Shown: piece after piece, positions 11,101 through 26,100 of the stretch
Layout of the letters: every line of letters starts with the position of its first letter
Position numbering within the stretch: the first letter of the stretch is position 1
Origin: Macrothele yani
Lineage: Eukaryota; Arthropoda; Arachnida; Araneae; Macrothelidae
DNA length: 64,000 nt
NCBI GenBank assembly: GCA_039090855.1
Contig: CM077034.1
Coordinates: 227,876,701-227,940,700 of the forward strand
Reading direction: 5' to 3'
Position numbers and translations under genes: made by a program
Notes under the pieces: generated by a model
Told to the model about the DNA's origin: nothing
The model's database searches: none
What the model saw: only the letters and a program-made list of their open reading frames with translations

Positions 11101-14100
11101 CACGTGATACTAATGGCTCTACAAAGACTTCTAATAAGGAGAAAAGCTCTGATCCTGACCACTCTGATAAGAAGTCACGTGATACTAATGGCTCTACAAA
11201 GACTTCTAATAAGGAGAAAAGCTCTGATCCTGACCACTCTGATAAGAAGTTACGTGATACTAATGGCACTACAAAGACTTCTAATGTGGAGAAAAGCTCT
11301 GATCCTGACCACTCTGATAAGAAGTCACGTGATACTAATGGCTCTACAAAGACTTCTAATAAGGAGAAAAGCTCTGATCCTGACCACTCTGATAAGAAGT
11401 CACGTGATACTAATGGCACTACAAAGACTTCTAATAAGGAGAAAAGCTCTGATCATGACCACTCTGATAAGAAGTCACGTGATACTAATGGCTCTACAAA
11501 GACTTCTAATAAGGAGAAAAGCTCTGATCCTGACCACTCTGATAAGAAGTCACGTGATACTAATGGCTCTACAAAGACTTCTAATAAGGAGAAAAGCTCT
11601 GATCCTGACCACTCTGATAAGAAGTTACGTGATACTAAAGGCTCTACAAAGACTTCTAATAAGGAGAAAAGCTCTGATCCTGACCACTCTGATAAGAAGT
11701 CACGTGATACTAATGGCTCTACAAAGACTTCTAATAAGGAGAAAAGCTCTGATCCTGACCACTCTGATAAGAAGTCACGTGATACTAATGGCTCTACAAA
11801 GACTTCTAATAAGGAGAAAAGCTCTGATCCTGACCACTCTGATAAGAAGTCACGTGATACTAATGGCTCTACAAAGACTTCTAATAAGGAGAAAAGCTCT
11901 GATCATGACCACTCTGATAAGAAGTCACGTGATACTAATGGCTCTACAAAGACTTCTAATAAAGAGAAAAGCTCTAGATCCTGACCACTCTGATAAGAAG
12001 TCACGTGATACTAATGGCTCTACAAAGACTTCTAATGTGGAGAAAAGCTCTGATCATGACCACTCTGATAAGAAGTCACGTGATACTAATGGCTCTACAA
12101 AGACTTCTAATAAAGAGAAAAGCTCTGGTCATGACCACTCTGATAAGAAGTCACGTGATACTAATGGCTCTACAAAGACTTCTAATAAAGAGAAAAGCTC
12201 TGGTCATGACCACTCTGATAAGAAGTCACGTGATACTAATGGCTCTACAAAGACTTCTAATAAGGAGAAAAGCTCTGATCATGACCACTCTGATAAGAAG
12301 TCACGTGATACTAATGGCTCTACAAAGACTTCTAATAAGGAGAAAAGCTCTGATCCTGACCACTCTGATAAGAAGTCACGTGATACTAATGGCTCTACAA
12401 AGACTTCTAATAAGGAGAAAAGCTCTGATCCTGACCACTCTGATAAGAAGTCACGTGATACTAATGGCTCTACAAAGACTTCTAATAAGGAGAAAAGCTC
12501 TGATCCTGACCACTCTGATAAGAAGTCACGTGATACTAAAGGCTCTACAAAGACTTCTAATAAGGAGAAAAGCTCTGATCCTGACCACTCTGATAAGAAG
12601 TTACGTGATACTAATGGCACTACAAAGACTTCTAATGTGGAGAAAAGCTCTGATCATGACCACTCTGATAAGAAGTCACGTGATACTAATGGCTCTACAA
12701 AGACTTCTAATAAGGAGAAAAGCTCTGATCCTGACCACTCTGATAAGAAGTCACGTGATACTAATGGCTCTACAAAGACTTCTAATAAGGAGAAAAGCTC
12801 TGATCCTGACCACTCTGATAAGAAGTCACATGATACTAAAGGCTCTACAAAGACTTCTAATAAGGAGAAAAGCTCTGATCCTGACCACTCTGATAAGAAG
12901 TCACGTGATACTAAAGGCTCTACAAAGACTTCTAATAAGGAGAAAAGCTCTGATCCTGACCACTCTGATAAGAAGTCACGTGATACTAATGGCTCTACAA
13001 AGACTTCTAATAAGGAGAAAAGCTCTGATCCTGACCACTCTGATAAGAAGTCACGTGATACTAATGGCTCTACAAAGACTTCTAATAAGGAGAAAAGCTC
13101 TGATCCTGACCACTCTGATAAGAAGTTACGTGATACTAATGGCACTACAAAGACTTCTAATGTGGAGAAAAGCTCTGATCATGACCACTCTGATAAGAAG
13201 TCACGTGATACTAATGGCTCTACAAAGACTTCTAATAAAGAGAAAAGCTCTGATCATGACCACTCTGATAAGAAGTCACGTGATACTAATGGCTCTACAA
13301 AGACTTCTAATAAAGAGAAAAGCTCTGGTCATGACCACTCTGATAAGAAGTCACGTGATACTAATGGCACTACAAAGACTTCTAATAAAGAGAAAAGCTC
13401 TGGTCATGACCACTCTGATAAGAAGTCACGTGATACTAATGGCTCTACAAAGACTTCTAATAAGGAGAAAAGCTCTGATCCTGACCACTCTGATAAGAAG
13501 TCACGTGATACTAATGGCTCTACAAAGACTTCTAATAAGGAGAAAAGCTCTGATCCTGACCACTCTGATAAGAAGTCACGTGATACTAATGGCTCTACAA
13601 AGACTTCTAATAAGGAGAAAAGCTCTGATCCTGACCACTCTGATAAGAAGTCACGTGATACTAATGGCTCTACAAAGACTTCTAATAAGGAGAAAAGCTC
13701 TGATCCTGACCACTCTGATAAGAAGTCACGTGATACTAATGGCTCTACAAAGACTTCTAATAAGGAGAAAAGCTCTGATCCTGACCACTCTGATAAGAAG
13801 TCACGTGATACTAATGGCTCTACAAAGACTTCTAATAAGGAGAAAAGCTCTGATCCTGACCACTCTGATAAGAAGTCACATGATACTAAAGGCTCTACAA
13901 AGACTTCTAATAAGGAGAAAAGCTCTGATCCTGACCACTCTGATAAGAAGTCACGTGATACTAATGGCTCTACAAAGACTTCTAATAAGGAGAAAAGCTC
14001 TGATCCTGACCACTCTGATAAGAAGTCACGTGATACTAATGGCTCTACAAAGACTTCTAATAAGGAGAAAAGCTCTGATCCTGACCACTCTGATAAGAAG

Positions 14101-17100
14101 TCACGTGATACTAATGGCACTACAAAGACTTCTAATAAGGAGAAAAGCTCTGATCCTGACCACTCTGATAAGAAGTCACGTGATACTAATGGCTCTACAA
14201 AGACTTCTAATGTGGAGAAAAGCTCTGATCATGACCACTCTGATAAGAAGTCACGTGATACTAATGGCTCTACAAAGACTTCTAATAAGGAGAAAAGCTC
14301 TGATCCTGACCACTCTGATAAGAAGTCACGTGATACTAATGGCTCTACAAAGACTTCTAATAAGGAGAAAAGCTCTGATCCTGACCACTCTGATAAGAAG
14401 TCACGTGATACTAATGGCTCTACAAAGACTTCTAATGTGGAGAAAAGCTCTGATCCTGACCACTCTGATAAGAAGTCACGTGATACTAATGGCTCTACAA
14501 AGACTTCTAATAAGGAGAAAAGCTCTGATCCTGACCACTCTGATAAGAAGTCACGTGATACTAAAGGCTCTACAAAGACTTCTAATAAGGAGAAAAGCTC
14601 TGATCCTGACCACTCTGATAAGAAGTCACGTGATACTAAAGGCTCTACAAAGACTTCTAATAAGGAGAAAAGCTCTGGCAATGAGCACTCTGATAAGAAG
14701 TCACGTGATACTAATGGCTCTACAAAGACTTCTAATAAGGAGAAAAGCTCTGGCAATGACCACTCTGATAAGAAGTCACGTGATACTAATGGCTCTACAA
14801 AGACTTCTAATGAAGAGAAAAGCTCTGGTCATGACCACTCGGATAAGAAGTCACGTGATACTGATGGCTCTACAAAGACTTCTGGTAAGGAGAAAAGCTC
14901 TGGCAATGAGCACTCTGATAAGAAGTCACGTGATACTAATGGCTCTACAAAGACTTCTAATGAAGAGAAAAGCTCTGGCAATGACCAGTCTGATAAGAAG
15001 TCACGTGATACTAACGGAACTACGAAGACTTCTAATAAGGAGAAAAGCTCTGGTCATGACCACTCGGATAAGAAGTCACGTGATACTAAAGGCTCTACAA
15101 AGACTTCTAATAAGGAGAAAAGCTCTGGCAATGAGCACTCTGATAAGAAGTCACGTGATACTAATGGCTCTACAAAGACTTCTAATGAAGAGAAAAGCTC
15201 TGGCAATGACCAGTCTGATAAGAAGTCACGTGATACTAACGGAACTACAAAGACTTCTAATAAGGAGAAAAGCTCTGATCCTGACCACTCTGATAAGAAG
15301 TCACGTGATACTAAAGGCTCTACAAAGACTTCTAATAAGGAGAAGCTCTGATCCTGACCACTCTGATAAGAAGTTACGTGATACTAATGGCTCTACAAAG
15401 ACTTCTAATAAGGAGAAAAGCTCTGATCCTGACCACTCTGATAAGAAGTCACGTGATACTAATGGCTCTACAAAGACTTCTAATAAGGAGAAAAGCTCTG
15501 ATCCTGACCACTCTGATAAGAAGTCACGTGATACTAATGGCTCTACAAAGACTTCTAATAAGGAGAAAAGCTCTGATCCTGACCACTCTGATAAGAAGTC
15601 ACGTGATACTAATGGCTCTACAAAGACTTCTAATAAGGAGAAAAGCTCTGATCCTGACCACTCTGATAAGAAGTCACGTGATACTAATGGCTCTACAAAG
15701 ACTTCTAATAAGGAGAAAAGCTCTGATCCTGACCACTCTGATAAGAAGTTACGTGATACTAAAGGCTCTACAAAGACTTCTAATAAGGAGAAAAGCTCTG
15801 ATCCTGACCACTCTGATAAGAAGTCACGTGATACTAATGGCTCTACAAAGACTTCTAATAAGGAGAAAAGCTCTGATCCTGACCACTCTGATAAGAAGTC
15901 ACGTGATACTAATGGCTCTACAAAGACTTCTAATAAGGAGAAAAGCTCTGATCCTGACCACTCTGATAAGAAGTTACGTGATACTAATGGCACTACAAAG
16001 ACTTCTAATGTGGAGAAAAGCTCTGATCATGACCACTCTGATAAGAAGTCACGTGATACTAATGGCTCTACAAAGACTTCTAATAAAGAGAAAAGCTCTA
16101 GTCATGACCACTCTGATAAGAAGTCACGTGATACTAATGGCTCTACAAAGACTTCTAATGTGGGGAAAAGCTCTGATCGTGACCACTCTGATAAGAAGTC
16201 ACGGGATACTAAAGGCTCTACAAAGACTTCCAATAAAGAGAAAAGCACTGGTCATGACCACTCTGATAAGAAGTCACGTGATACTAATGGCACTACAAAG
16301 ACTTCTAATAAAGAGAAAAGCTCTGGTCATGACCACTCTGATAAGAAGTCACGTGATACTAATGGCTCTACAAAGACTTCTAATAAGGAGAAAAGCTCTG
16401 ATCCTGACCACTCTGATAAGAAGTCACGTGATACTAATGGCTCTACAAAGACTTCTAATAAGGAGAAAAGCTCTGATCCTGACCACTCTGATAAGAAGTC
16501 ACGTGATACTAATGGCTCTACAAAGACTTCTAATAAGGAGAAAAGCTCTGATCCTGACCACTCTGATAAGAAGTCACATGATACTAAAGGCTCTACAAAG
16601 ACTTCTAATAAGGAGAAAAGCTCTGATCCTGACCACTCTGATAAGAAGTCACATGATACTAAAGGCTCTACAAAGACTTCTAATAAGGAGAAGAGCTCTG
16701 ATNNNNNNNNNNNNNNNNNNNNNNNNNNNNNNNNNNNNNNNNNNNNNNNNNNNNNNNNNNNNNNNNNNNNNNNNNNNNNNNNNNNNNNNNNNNNNNNNNN
16801 NNGGCTCTACAAAGACTTCTAATAAGGAGAAAAGCTCTGATCCTGACCACTCTGATAAGAAGTTACGTGATACTAATGGCACTACAAAGACTTCTAATAA
16901 AGAGAAAAGCTCTGATCATGACCACTCTGATAAGAAGTCACGTGATACTAATGGCTCTACAAAGACTTCTAATAAAGAGAAAAGCTCTAGTCATGACCAC
17001 TCTGATAAGAAGTCACGTGATACTAATGGCTCTACAAAGACTTCTAATGTGGAGAAAAGCTCTGATCGTGACCACTCTGATAAGAAGTCACGTGATACTA

Positions 17101-20100
17101 AAGGCTCTACAAAGACTTCTAATAAGGAGAAAAGCTCTGGTCATGACCACTCTGATAAGAAGTCACGTGATACTAATGGCTCTACAAAGACTTCTAATGA
17201 AGAGAAAAGCTCTGGTCATGACCACTCTGATAAGAAGTCACGTGATACTAATGGCTCTACAAAGACTTCTAATAAGGAGAAAAGCTCTGATCCTGACCAC
17301 TCTGATAAGAAGTCACGTGATACTAATGGCTCTACAAAGACTTCTAATAAGGAGAAAAGCTCTGATCATGACCACTCTGATAAGAAGTCACGTGATACTA
17401 ATGGCTCTACAAAGACTTCTAATAAGGAGAAAAGCTCTGGTCATGACCACTCTGATAAGAAGTCACGTGATACTAATGGCTCTACAAAGACTTCTAATAA
17501 GGAGAAAAGCTCTGGCAATGACCACTCTGATAAGAAGTCACGTGATACTAATGGCTCTACAAAGACTTCTAATGAAGAGAAAAGCTCTGGTCATGACCAC
17601 TCTGATAAGAAGTCACGTGATACTAATGGCTCTACAAAGACTTCTAATAAGGAGAAAAGCTCTGGTCATGACCACTCTGATAAGAAGTCACGTGATACTA
17701 ATGGCTCTACAAAGACTTCTAATGTGGAGAAAAGCTCTGATCATGACCACTCTGATAAGAAGTCACGTGATACTAATGGCTCTACAAAGACTTCTAATAA
17801 GGAGAAAAGCTCTGATCCTGACCACTCTGATAAGAAGTCACGTGATACTAATGGCTCTACAAAGACTTCTAATAAGGAGAAAAGCTCTGATCCTGACCAC
17901 TCTGATAAGAAGTCACGTGATACTAATGGCTCTACAAAGACTTCTAATAAGGAGAAAAGCTCTGATCATGACCACTCTGATAAGAAGTCACGTGATACTA
18001 ATGGCTCTACAAAGACTTCTAATAAGGAGAAAAGCTCTGATCCTGACCACTCTGATAAGAAGTCACGTGATACTAATGGCTCTACAAAGACTTCTAATAA
18101 GGAGAAAAGCTCTGATCCTGACCACTCTGATAAGAAGTCACGTGATACTAATGGCTCTACAAAGACTTCTAATAAGGAGAAAAGCTCTGATCCTGACCAC
18201 TCTGATAAGAAGTCACGTGATACTAATGGCTCTACAAAGACTTCTAATAAGGAGAAAAGCTCTGATCATGACCACTCTGATAAGAAGTCACGTGATACTA
18301 ATGGCTCTACAAAGACTTCTAATAAGGAGAAAAGCTCTGATCCTGACCACTCTGATAAGAAGTCACGTGATACTAATGGCTCTACAAAGACTTCTAATAA
18401 GGAGAAAAGCTCTGATCCTGACCACTCTGATAAGAAGTCACGTGATACTAATGGCACTACAAAGACTTCTAATGTGGAGAAAAGCTCTGATCATGACCAC
18501 TCTGATAAGAAGTCACGTGATACTAATGGCTCTACAAAGACTTCTAATAAGGAGAAAAGCTCTGATCATGACCACTCTGATAAGAAGTCACGTGATACTA
18601 ATGGCTCTACAAAGACTTCTAATAAGGAGAAAAGCTCTGATCCTGACCACTCTGATAAGAAGTCACGTGATACTAATGGCTCTACAAAGACTTCTAATAA
18701 GGAGAAAAGCTCTGATCCTGACCACTCTGATAAGAAGTCACGTGATACTAATGGCTCTACAAAGACTTCTAATAAAGGAGAAAAGCTCTGATCATGACCA
18801 CTCTGATAAGAAGTCACGTGATACTAATGGCTCTACAAAGACTTCTAATAAGGAGAAAAGCTCTGATCCTGACCACTCTGATAAGAAGTCACGTGATACT
18901 AATGGCTCTACAAAGACTTCTAATAAGGAGAAAAGCTCTGATCCTGACCACTCTGATAAGAAGTCACGTGATACTAATGGCTCTACAAAGACTTCTAATA
19001 AGGAGAAAAGCTCTGATCCTGACCACTCTGATAAGAAGTCACGTGATACTAAAGGCTCTACAAAGACTTCTAATAAGGAGAAAAGCTCTGATCCTGACCA
19101 CTCTGATAAGAAGTCACGTGATACTAATGGCTCTACAAAGACTTCTAATAAGGAGAAAAGCTCTGATCCTGACCACTCTGATAAGAAGTCACGTGATACT
19201 AATGGCTCTACAAAGACTTCTAATAAGGAGAAAAGCTCTGATCCTGACCACTCTGATAAGAAGTCACGTGATACTAATGGCTCTACAAAGACTTCTAATA
19301 AGGAGAAAAGCTCTGATCCTGACCACTCTGATAAGAAGTCACGTGATACTAATGGCTCTACAAAGACTTCTAATAAGGAGAAAAGCTCTGATCATGACCA
19401 CTCTGATAAGAAGTCACGTGATACTAATGGCTCTACAAAGACTTCTAATAAGGAGAGAAAGCTCTGATCCTGACCACTCTGATAAGAAGTCACGTGATAC
19501 TAATGGCTCTACAAAGACTTCTAATAAGGAGAAAAGCTCTGATCATGACCACTCTGATAAGAAGTCACGTGATACTAATGGCTCTACAAAGACTTCTAAT
19601 AAGGAGAAAAGCTCTGATCATGACCACTCTGATAAGAAGTCACGTGATACTAATGGCTCTACAAAGACTTCTAATAAGGAGAAAAGCTCTGATCCTGACC
19701 ACTCTGATAAGAAGTCACGTGATACTAATGGCTCTACAAAGACTTCTAATAAGGAGAAAAGCTCTGATCCTGACCACTCTGATAAGAAGTCACGTGATAC
19801 TAATGGCTCTACAAAGACTTCTAATAAGGAGAAAAGCTCTGATCCTGACCACTCTGATAAGAAGTCACGTGATACTAATGGCTCTACAAAGACTTCTAAT
19901 AAGGAGAAAAGCTCTGATCCTGACCACTCTGATAAGAAGTCACGTGATACTAATGGCTCTACAAAGACTTCTAATAAGGAGAAAAGCTCTGATCCTGACC
20001 ACTCTGATAAGAAGTCACGTGATACTAATGGCTCTACAAAGACTTCTAATGTGGAGAAAAGCTCTGATCCTGACCACTCTGATAAGAAGTCACGTGATAC

Positions 20101-23100
20101 TAATGGCTCTACAAAGACTTCTAATAAGGAGAAAAGCTCTGATCATGACCACTCTGATAAGAAGTCACGTGATACTAATGGCTCTACAAAGACTTCTAAT
20201 AAGGAGAAAAGCTCTGATCATGACCACTCTGATAAGAAGTCACGTGATACTAAAGGCTCTACAAAGACTTCTAATAAGGAGAAAAGCTCTGATCATGACC
20301 ACTCTGATAAGAAGTCACGTGATACTAATGGCTCTACAAAGACTTCTAATAAGGAGAAAAGCTCTGATCCTGACCACTCTGATAAGAAGTCACGTGATAC
20401 TAATGGCTCTACAAAGACTTCTAATAAGGAGAAAAGCTCTGATCCTGACCACTCTGATAAGAAGTCACGTGATACTAATGGCTCTACAAAGACTTCTAAT
20501 AAGGAGAAAAGCTCTGATCCTGACCACTCTGATAAGAAGTCACGTGATACTAATGGCTCTACAAAGACTTCTAATAAGGAGAAAAGCTCTGATCCTGACC
20601 ACTCTGATAAGAAGTCACGTGATACTAATGGCTCTACAAAGACTTCTAATAAGGAGAAAAGCTCTGATCCTGACCACTCTGATAAGAAGTCACGTGATAC
20701 TAAATGGCTCTACAAAGACTTCTAATAAGGAGAAAAGCTCTGATCCTGACCACTCTGATAAGAAGTTACGTGATACTAATGGCACTACAAAGACTTCTAA
20801 TGTGGAGAAAAGCTCTGATCATGACCACTCTGATAAGAAGTCACGTGATACTAATGGCTCTACAAAGACTTCTAATAAGGAGAAAAGCTCTGATCCTGAC
20901 CACTCTGATAAGAAGTCACGTGATACTAATGGCTCTACAAAGACTTCTAATAAGGAGAAAAGCTCTGATCCTGACCACTCTGATAAGAAGTCACGTGATA
21001 CTAATGGCTCTACAAAGACTTCTAATAAGGAGAAAAGCTCTGATCATGACCACTCTGATAAGAAGTCACGTGATACTAATGGCTCTACAAAGACTTCTAA
21101 TAAGGAGAAAAGCTCTGATCATGACCACTCTGATAAGAAGTCACGTGATACTAATGGCTCTACAAAGACTTCTAATAAGGAGAAAAGCTCTGATCCTGAC
21201 CACTCTGATAAGAAGTCACGTGATACTAATGGCTCTACAAAGACTTCTAATAAGGAGAAAAGCTCTGATCCTGACCACTCTGATAAGAAGTCACGTGATA
21301 CTAATGGCTCTACAAAGACTTCTAATAAGGAGAAAAGCTCTGATCCTGACCACTCTGATAAGAAGTCACGTGATACTAAAGGCTCTACAAAGACTTCTAA
21401 TAAGGAGAAAAGCTCTGATCCTGACCACTCTGATAAGAAGTCACGTGATACTAATGGCTCTACAAAGACTTCTAATAAGGAGAAAAGCTCTGATCCTGAC
21501 CACTCTGATAAGAAGTCACGTGATACTAATGGCTCTACAAAGACTTCTAATAAGGAGAAAAGCTCTGATCCTGACCACTCTGATAAGAAGTCACGTGATA
21601 CTAATGGCTCTACAAAGACTTCTAATAAGGAGAAAAGCTCTGATCCTGACCACTCTGATAAGAAGTCACGTGATACTAATGGCTCTACAAAGACTTCTAA
21701 TAAGGAGAAAAGCTCTGATCCTGACCACTCTGATAAGAAGTCACGTGATACTAATGGCTCTACAAAGACTTCTAATAAGGAGAAAAGCTCTGATCCTGAC
21801 CACTCTGATAAGAAGTCACGTGATACTAATGGCTCTACAAAGACTTCTAATAAGGAGAAAAGCTCTGATCCTGACCACTCTGATAAGAAGTCACGTGATA
21901 CTAATGGCTCTACAAAGACTTCTAATAAGGAGAAAAGCTCTGATCCTGACCACTCTGATAAGAAGTCACGTGATACTAATGGCTCTACAAAGACTTCTAA
22001 TAAGGAGAAAAGCTCTGATCCTGACCACTCTGATAAGAAGTCACGTGATACTAATGGCTCTACAAAGACTTCTAATAAGGAGAAAAGCTCTGATCATGAC
22101 CACTCTGATAAGAAGTCACGTGATACTAATGGCTCTACAAAGACTTCTAATAAGGAGAAAAGCTCTGATCATGACCACTCTGATAAGAAGTCACGTGATA
22201 CTAATGGCTCTACAAAGACTTCTAATAAGGAGAAAAGCTCTGATCATGACCACTCTGATAAGAAGTCACGTGATACTAATGGCTCTACAAAGACTTCTAA
22301 TAAGGAGAAAAGCTCTGATCCTGACCACTCTGATAAGAAGTCACGTGATACTAATGGCTCTACAAAGACTTCTAATAAGGAGAAAAGCTCTGGTCCTGAC
22401 CACTCTGATAAGAAGTCACGTGATACTAATGGCTCTACAAAGACTTCTAATAAGGAGAAAAGCTCTGATCCTGACCACTCTGATAAGAAGTCACGTGATA
22501 CTAATGGCTCTACAAAGACTTCTAATAAGGAGAAAAGCTCTGATCCTGACCACTCTGATAAGAAGTCACGTGATACTAATGGCTCTACAAAGACTTCTAA
22601 TAAGGAGAAAAGCTCTGATCCTGACCACTCTGATAAGAAGTCACGTGATACTAATGGCTCTACAAAGACTTCTAATAAGGAGAAAAGCTCTGATCCTGAC
22701 CACTCTGATAAGAAGTCACGTGATACTAAAGGCTCTACAAAGACTTCTAATAAGGAGAAAAGCTCTGATCCTGACCACTCTGATAAGAAGTCACGTGATA
22801 CTAATGGCACTACAAAGACTTCTAATGTGGAGAAAAGCTCTGATCATGACCACTCTGATAAGAAGTCACGTGATACTAATGGCTCTACAAAGACTTCTAA
22901 TAAGGAGAAAAGCTCTGATCCTGACCACTCTGATAAGAAGTCACGTGATACTAATGGCTCTACAAAGACTTCTAATAAGGAGAAAAGCTCTGATCCTGAC
23001 CACTCTGATAAGAAGTCACGTGATACTAATGGCTCTACAAAGACTTCTAATAAGGAGAAAAGCTCTGATCCTGACCACTCTGATAAGAAGTCACGTGATA

Positions 23101-26100
23101 CTAATGGCTCTACAAAGACTTCTAATAAGGAGAAAAGCTCTGATCCTGACCACTCTGATAAGAAGTCACGTGATACTAATGGCTCTACAAAGACTTCTAA
23201 TAAGGAGAAAAGCTCTGATCCTGACCACTCTGATAAGAAGTCACGTGATACTAATGGCTCTACAAAGACTTCTAATAAGGAGAAAAGCTCTGATCCTGAC
23301 CACTCTGATAAGAAGTCACGTGATACTAATGGCTCTACAAAGACTTCTAATAAGGAGAAAAGCTCTGATCCTGACCACTCTGATAAGAAGTTACGTGATA
23401 CTAATGGCACTACAAAGACTTCTAATGTGGAGAAAAGCTCTGATCATGACCACTCTGATAAGAAGTCACGTGATACTAATGGCTCTACAAAGACTTCTAA
23501 TAAAGGAGAAAAGCTCTGGTCATGACCACTCTGATAAGAAGTCACGTGATACTAATGGCTCTACAAAGACTTCTAATGTGGAGAAAAGCTCTGATCGTGA
23601 CCACTCTGATAAGAAGTCACGTGATACTAAAGGCTCTACAAAGACTTCTAATAAAGGAGAAAAGCTCTGGTCATGACCACTCTGATAAGAAGTCACGTGA
23701 TACTAATGGCACTACAAAGACTTCTAATAAAGGAGAAAAGCTCTGGTCATGACCACTCTGATAAGAAGTCACGTGATACTAATGGCTCTACAAAGACTTC
23801 TAATAAGGAGAAAAGCTCTGATCCTGACCACTCTGATAAGAAGTCACGTGATACTAATGGCTCTACAAAGACTTCTAATAAGGAGAAAAGCTCTGATCCT
23901 GACCACTCTGATAAGAAGTCACGTGATACTAATGGCTCTACAAAGACTTCTAATAAGGAGAAAAGCTCTGATCCTGACCACTCTGATAAGAAGTCACGTG
24001 ATACTAAAGGCTCTACAAAGACTTCTAATAAGGAGAAAAGCTCTGATCCTGACCACTCTGATAAGAAGTCACGTGATACTAATGGCTCTACAAAGACTTC
24101 TAATAAGGAGAAAAGCTCTGATCCTGACCACTCTGATAAGAAGTCACGTGATACTAATGGCTCTACAAAGACTTCTAATAAGGAGAAAAGCTCTGATCAT
24201 GACCACTCTGATAAGAAGTCACGTGATACTAATGGCTCTACAAAGACTTCTAATAAGGAGAAAAGCTCTGATCCTGACCACTCTGATAAGAAGTCACGTG
24301 ATACTAATGGCTCTACAAAGACTTCTAATAAGGAGAAAAGCTCTGATCCATGACCACTCTGATAAGAAGTCACGTGATACTAATGGCTCTACAAAGACTT
24401 CTAATAAGGAGAAAAGCTCTGATCCTGACCACTCTGATAAGAAGTCACGTGATACTAATGGCTCTACAAAGACTTCTAATAAGGAGAAAAGCTCTGATCC
24501 TGACCACTCTGATAAGAAGTCACGTGATACTAATGGCTCTACAAAGACTTCTAATAAGGAGAAAAGCTCTGATCCTGACCACTCTGATAAGAAGTCACGT
24601 GATACTAATGGCTCTACAAAGACTTCTAATAAGGAGAAAAGCTCTGATCCTGACCACTCTGATAAGAAGTCACGTGATACTAATGGCTCTACAAAGACTT
24701 CTAATAAGGAGAAAAGCTCTGATCCTGACCACTCTGATAAGAAGTCACGTGATACTAATGGCTCTACAAAGACTTCTAATAAGGAGAAAAGCTCTGATCC
24801 TGACCACTCTGATAAGAAGTCACGTGATACTAATGGCTCTACAAAGACTTCTAATAAGGAGAAAAGCTCTGATCATGACCACTCTGATAAGAAGTCACGT
24901 GATACTAATGGCTCTACAAAGACTTCTAATAAGGAGAAAAGCTCTGATCATGACCACTCTGATAAGAAGTCACGTGATACTAATGGCTCTACAAAGACTT
25001 CTAATAAGGAGAAAAGCTCTGATCCTGACCACTCTGATAAGAAGTCACGTGATACTAATGGCTCTACAAAGACTTCTAATAAGGAGAAAAGCTCTGATCC
25101 TGACCACTCTGATAAGAAGTCACGTGATACTAATGGCTCTACAAAGACTTCTAATAAGGAGAAAAGCTCTGATCCTGACCACTCTGATAAGAAGTCACGT
25201 GATACTAATGGCTCTACAAAGACTTCTAATAAGGAGAAAAGCTCTGATCCTGACCACTCTGATAAGAAGTCACGTGATACTAATGGCTCTACAAAGACTT
25301 CTAATAAGGAGAAAAGCTCTGATCCTGACCACTCTGATAAGAAGTCACGTGATACTAATGGCTCTACAAAGACTTCTAATAAGGAGAAAAGCTCTGATCC
25401 TGACCACTCTGATAAGAAGTCACGTGATACTAATGGCTCTACAAAGACTTCTAATAAGGAGAAAAGCTCTGATCCTGACCACTCTGATAAGAAGTCACGT
25501 GATACTAATGGCTCTACAAAGACTTCTAATAAGGAGAAAAGCTCTGATCCTGACCACTCTGATAAGAAGTCACGTGATACTAATGGCTCTACAAAGACTT
25601 CTAATAAGGAGAAAAGCTCTGATCATGACCACTCTGATAAGAAGTCACGTGATACTAATGGCTCTACAAAGACTTCTAATAAGGAGAAAAGCTCTGATCC
25701 TGACCACTCTGATAAGAAGTCACGTGATACTAATGGCACTACAAAGACTTCTAATGTGGAGAAAAGCTCTGATCATGACCACTCTGATAAGAAGTCACGT
25801 GATACTAATGGCTCTACAAAGACTTCTAATAAGGAGAAAAGCTCTGATCCTGACCACTCTGATAAGAAGTCACGTGATACTAATGGCTCTACAAAGACTT
25901 CTAATAAGGAGAAAAGCTCTGATCCTGACCACTCTGATAAGAAGTCACGTGATACTAATGGCTCTACAAAGACTTCTAATAAGGAGAAAAGCTCTGATCC
26001 TGACCACTCTGATAAGAAGTCACGTGATACTAAAGGCTCTACAAAGACTTCTAATAAGGAGAAAAGCTCTGATCCTGACCACTCTGATAAGAAGTCACGT

